A DNA stretch of 50,023 nt, taken from an uncultured Sphingomonas sp. GTDB lineage: Bacteria > Pseudomonadota > Alphaproteobacteria > Sphingomonadales > Sphingomonadaceae. The translations under genes were made by a program, and so were the position numbers. The notes beneath the pieces are model-generated. The model made no database searches and was not told where the DNA came from. It was given only the letters and a program-made list of their open reading frames with translations. Positions 49,400-50,023 of the stretch are shown piece after piece; the first letter of the stretch is position 1; each line of letters begins with the position of its first letter. Where the stretch lies: NCBI RefSeq assembly GCF_946478955.1, contig NZ_CAMLDL010000015.1:1-50023 (forward strand), given 5' to 3'.

Positions 49400-50023
49400 G
49401 ACCAATCTTCTATTGCCCAACCGCGTTCCTTTGCAAGCGTTTGCAGCCGGTCATGCGGGTTCACCGCGACCGGCTCGTCGCTCCACTCAAATACCGGCGC
49501 GTCGCTGGCATGGTCGGAGTAGAAGCGGACGTGGCCGCACTGCAGGCCCGACTTGGCGAGCCAGTCGAGAACCATCACCAGCTTGGCCGGGCCGTAGCAG
49601 TTCTGGCCGTCGATCTTGGCGTGAACTTGGCTGTCGAGGCCGAGGATCGAGTTGGTGCCGATGCAATCGTCGAACCCCAGCCGCTCGGCAATCGCGCGGG
49701 CGTAAAAGCGGTAGCTGGCCGTGGCCATGACGACGCGGCGTCTTTCGGCATGATCGCGGGCGATGGCGGCAATCGCGCCGGGGCGGATGTTGGTCGCGAT
49801 CTGCTTGTCGGCAAAGCTGTCGATCAGCGGTTTCAGCACCGACGGATGGGTCAAATGGCCTAGCATCAGCCGGTGGTTGATTTCTTTCAGCCGGCCCCGG
49901 TCGATCAGCTTCAGCAAATAGGCCAGCATCGAGAGGATCACGAGGGGCAAGAACAGTAGCCGCCATTGCTGCCGCCGCGTCGCGCAGTGAAGCAGGAACG
50001 GCGTCCAGGTCGCCCGCTTGGTG
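49396..50023 (-). CDS. HAD-IB family phosphatase-like protein, C-terminal part (cut by window edge)
   Basis: The open frame continues beyond the right edge. The visible 208 residues start with KRATWTPFLLHCATRRQQW and contain a membrane-helix-like LLFLPLVILSMLAYLLKL, LKEINHRLMLGHL, the second HAD motif in RRRVVMATASYRFYARAIAERLGFDDCIGT, and the motif III/IV region VRFYSDHASDAPVFEW with its acidic residues. This matches HAD-superfamily IB enzymes (PSPase-like). The nucleophile DxDxT lies outside the window. The next gene downstream overlaps by GTGA. The substrate is unknown. Confidence 0.85.
   Translation of the reverse strand, partial: TKRATWTPFLLHCATRRQQWRLLFLPLVILSMLAYLLKLIDRGRLKEINHRLMLGHLTHPSVLKPLIDSFADKQIATNIRPGAIAAIARDHAERRRVVMATASYRFYARAIAERLGFDDCIGTNSILGLDSQVHAKIDGQNCYGPAKLVMVLDWLAKSGLQCGHVRFYSDHASDAPVFEWSDEPVAVNPHDRLQTLAKERGWAIEDWS

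Overview
The window is a high-G+C bacterial chromosome segment, most likely from a sphingomonad (Alphaproteobacteria, Sphingomonadales). This rests on gene families and signals rather than a database search. The clues are the 1549-residue NAD-dependent glutamate dehydrogenase, class I ribonucleotide reductase subunits without ATP cones, an EcfG-type (GGAAC-N16-CGTT) stress promoter, a FecI/FecR/STN-TonB-receptor set, polyhydroxybutyrate and homogentisate genes, and the dispersed palindrome beginning TCATTGCGAGC.

Layout, left to right. 1-4833: start of uvrB (minus, cut by the edge, with a possible SOS box), a lipoprotein-like amidohydrolase missing its usual metal-binding HxH, a DUF3617 lipoprotein, the tail of a decayed lipid kinase, a DUF465 small protein and a class-C-beta-lactamase-fold serine hydrolase. 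4834-9349: a ribonucleotide reductase operon with a clear NrdR box; nrdA and nrdB are separated by five overlapping genes for tiny membrane proteins. 9350-12222: an A+T-richer accessory patch with a DUF5343 gene overlapping a HEPN gene (possible defence or toxin module), an orphan minus-strand ORF and a Cys-rich lipoprotein. 12223-19066: mostly small envelope and stress genes, plus an NTF2-like gene behind a perfect 18-bp A/T palindrome, a Tat-exported dienelactone-hydrolase-like protein, a nuclease-ppk2 pair, and a small membrane protein behind an EcfG-type promoter.

19101-21717: homogentisate dioxygenase and fumarylacetoacetase (tyrosine catabolism), with a textbook terminator hairpin ending 7 nt before the dioxygenase start. 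21844-30421: the most intriguing region. A FecI-like sigma factor, FecR-like anti-sigma factor and STN-containing TonB receptor are followed in the same direction by a thermostable-hemolysin family protein, an AMP-ligase fused to a haem-oxygenase-like diiron domain, a short-chain dehydrogenase, a TPR protein and a methyltransferase. Nearly all are overlapping or tightly packed. This looks like a small-molecule synthesis locus with its own surface-signalling receptor. 30422-30948: gene debris (a VirB11-like tail and an RHS core fragment) against a tRNA-Thr(CGT).

30949-50023: core metabolism. A PAS protein, NAD-GDH coupled to an ATP-grasp enzyme, a ribbon-helix-helix protein, phbB, a minus-strand chain acyl-CoA synthetase / molybdenum hydroxylase-like / ferrochelatase, a plus-strand chain lgt / midA-like / GNAT / pgeF, a PLP-dependent sulfur-amino-acid enzyme behind a structured leader, a dispersed palindromic repeat, a GNAT and a HAD phosphatase cut by the right edge. 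No CRISPR array, rRNA, intact IS element or integrase was seen.
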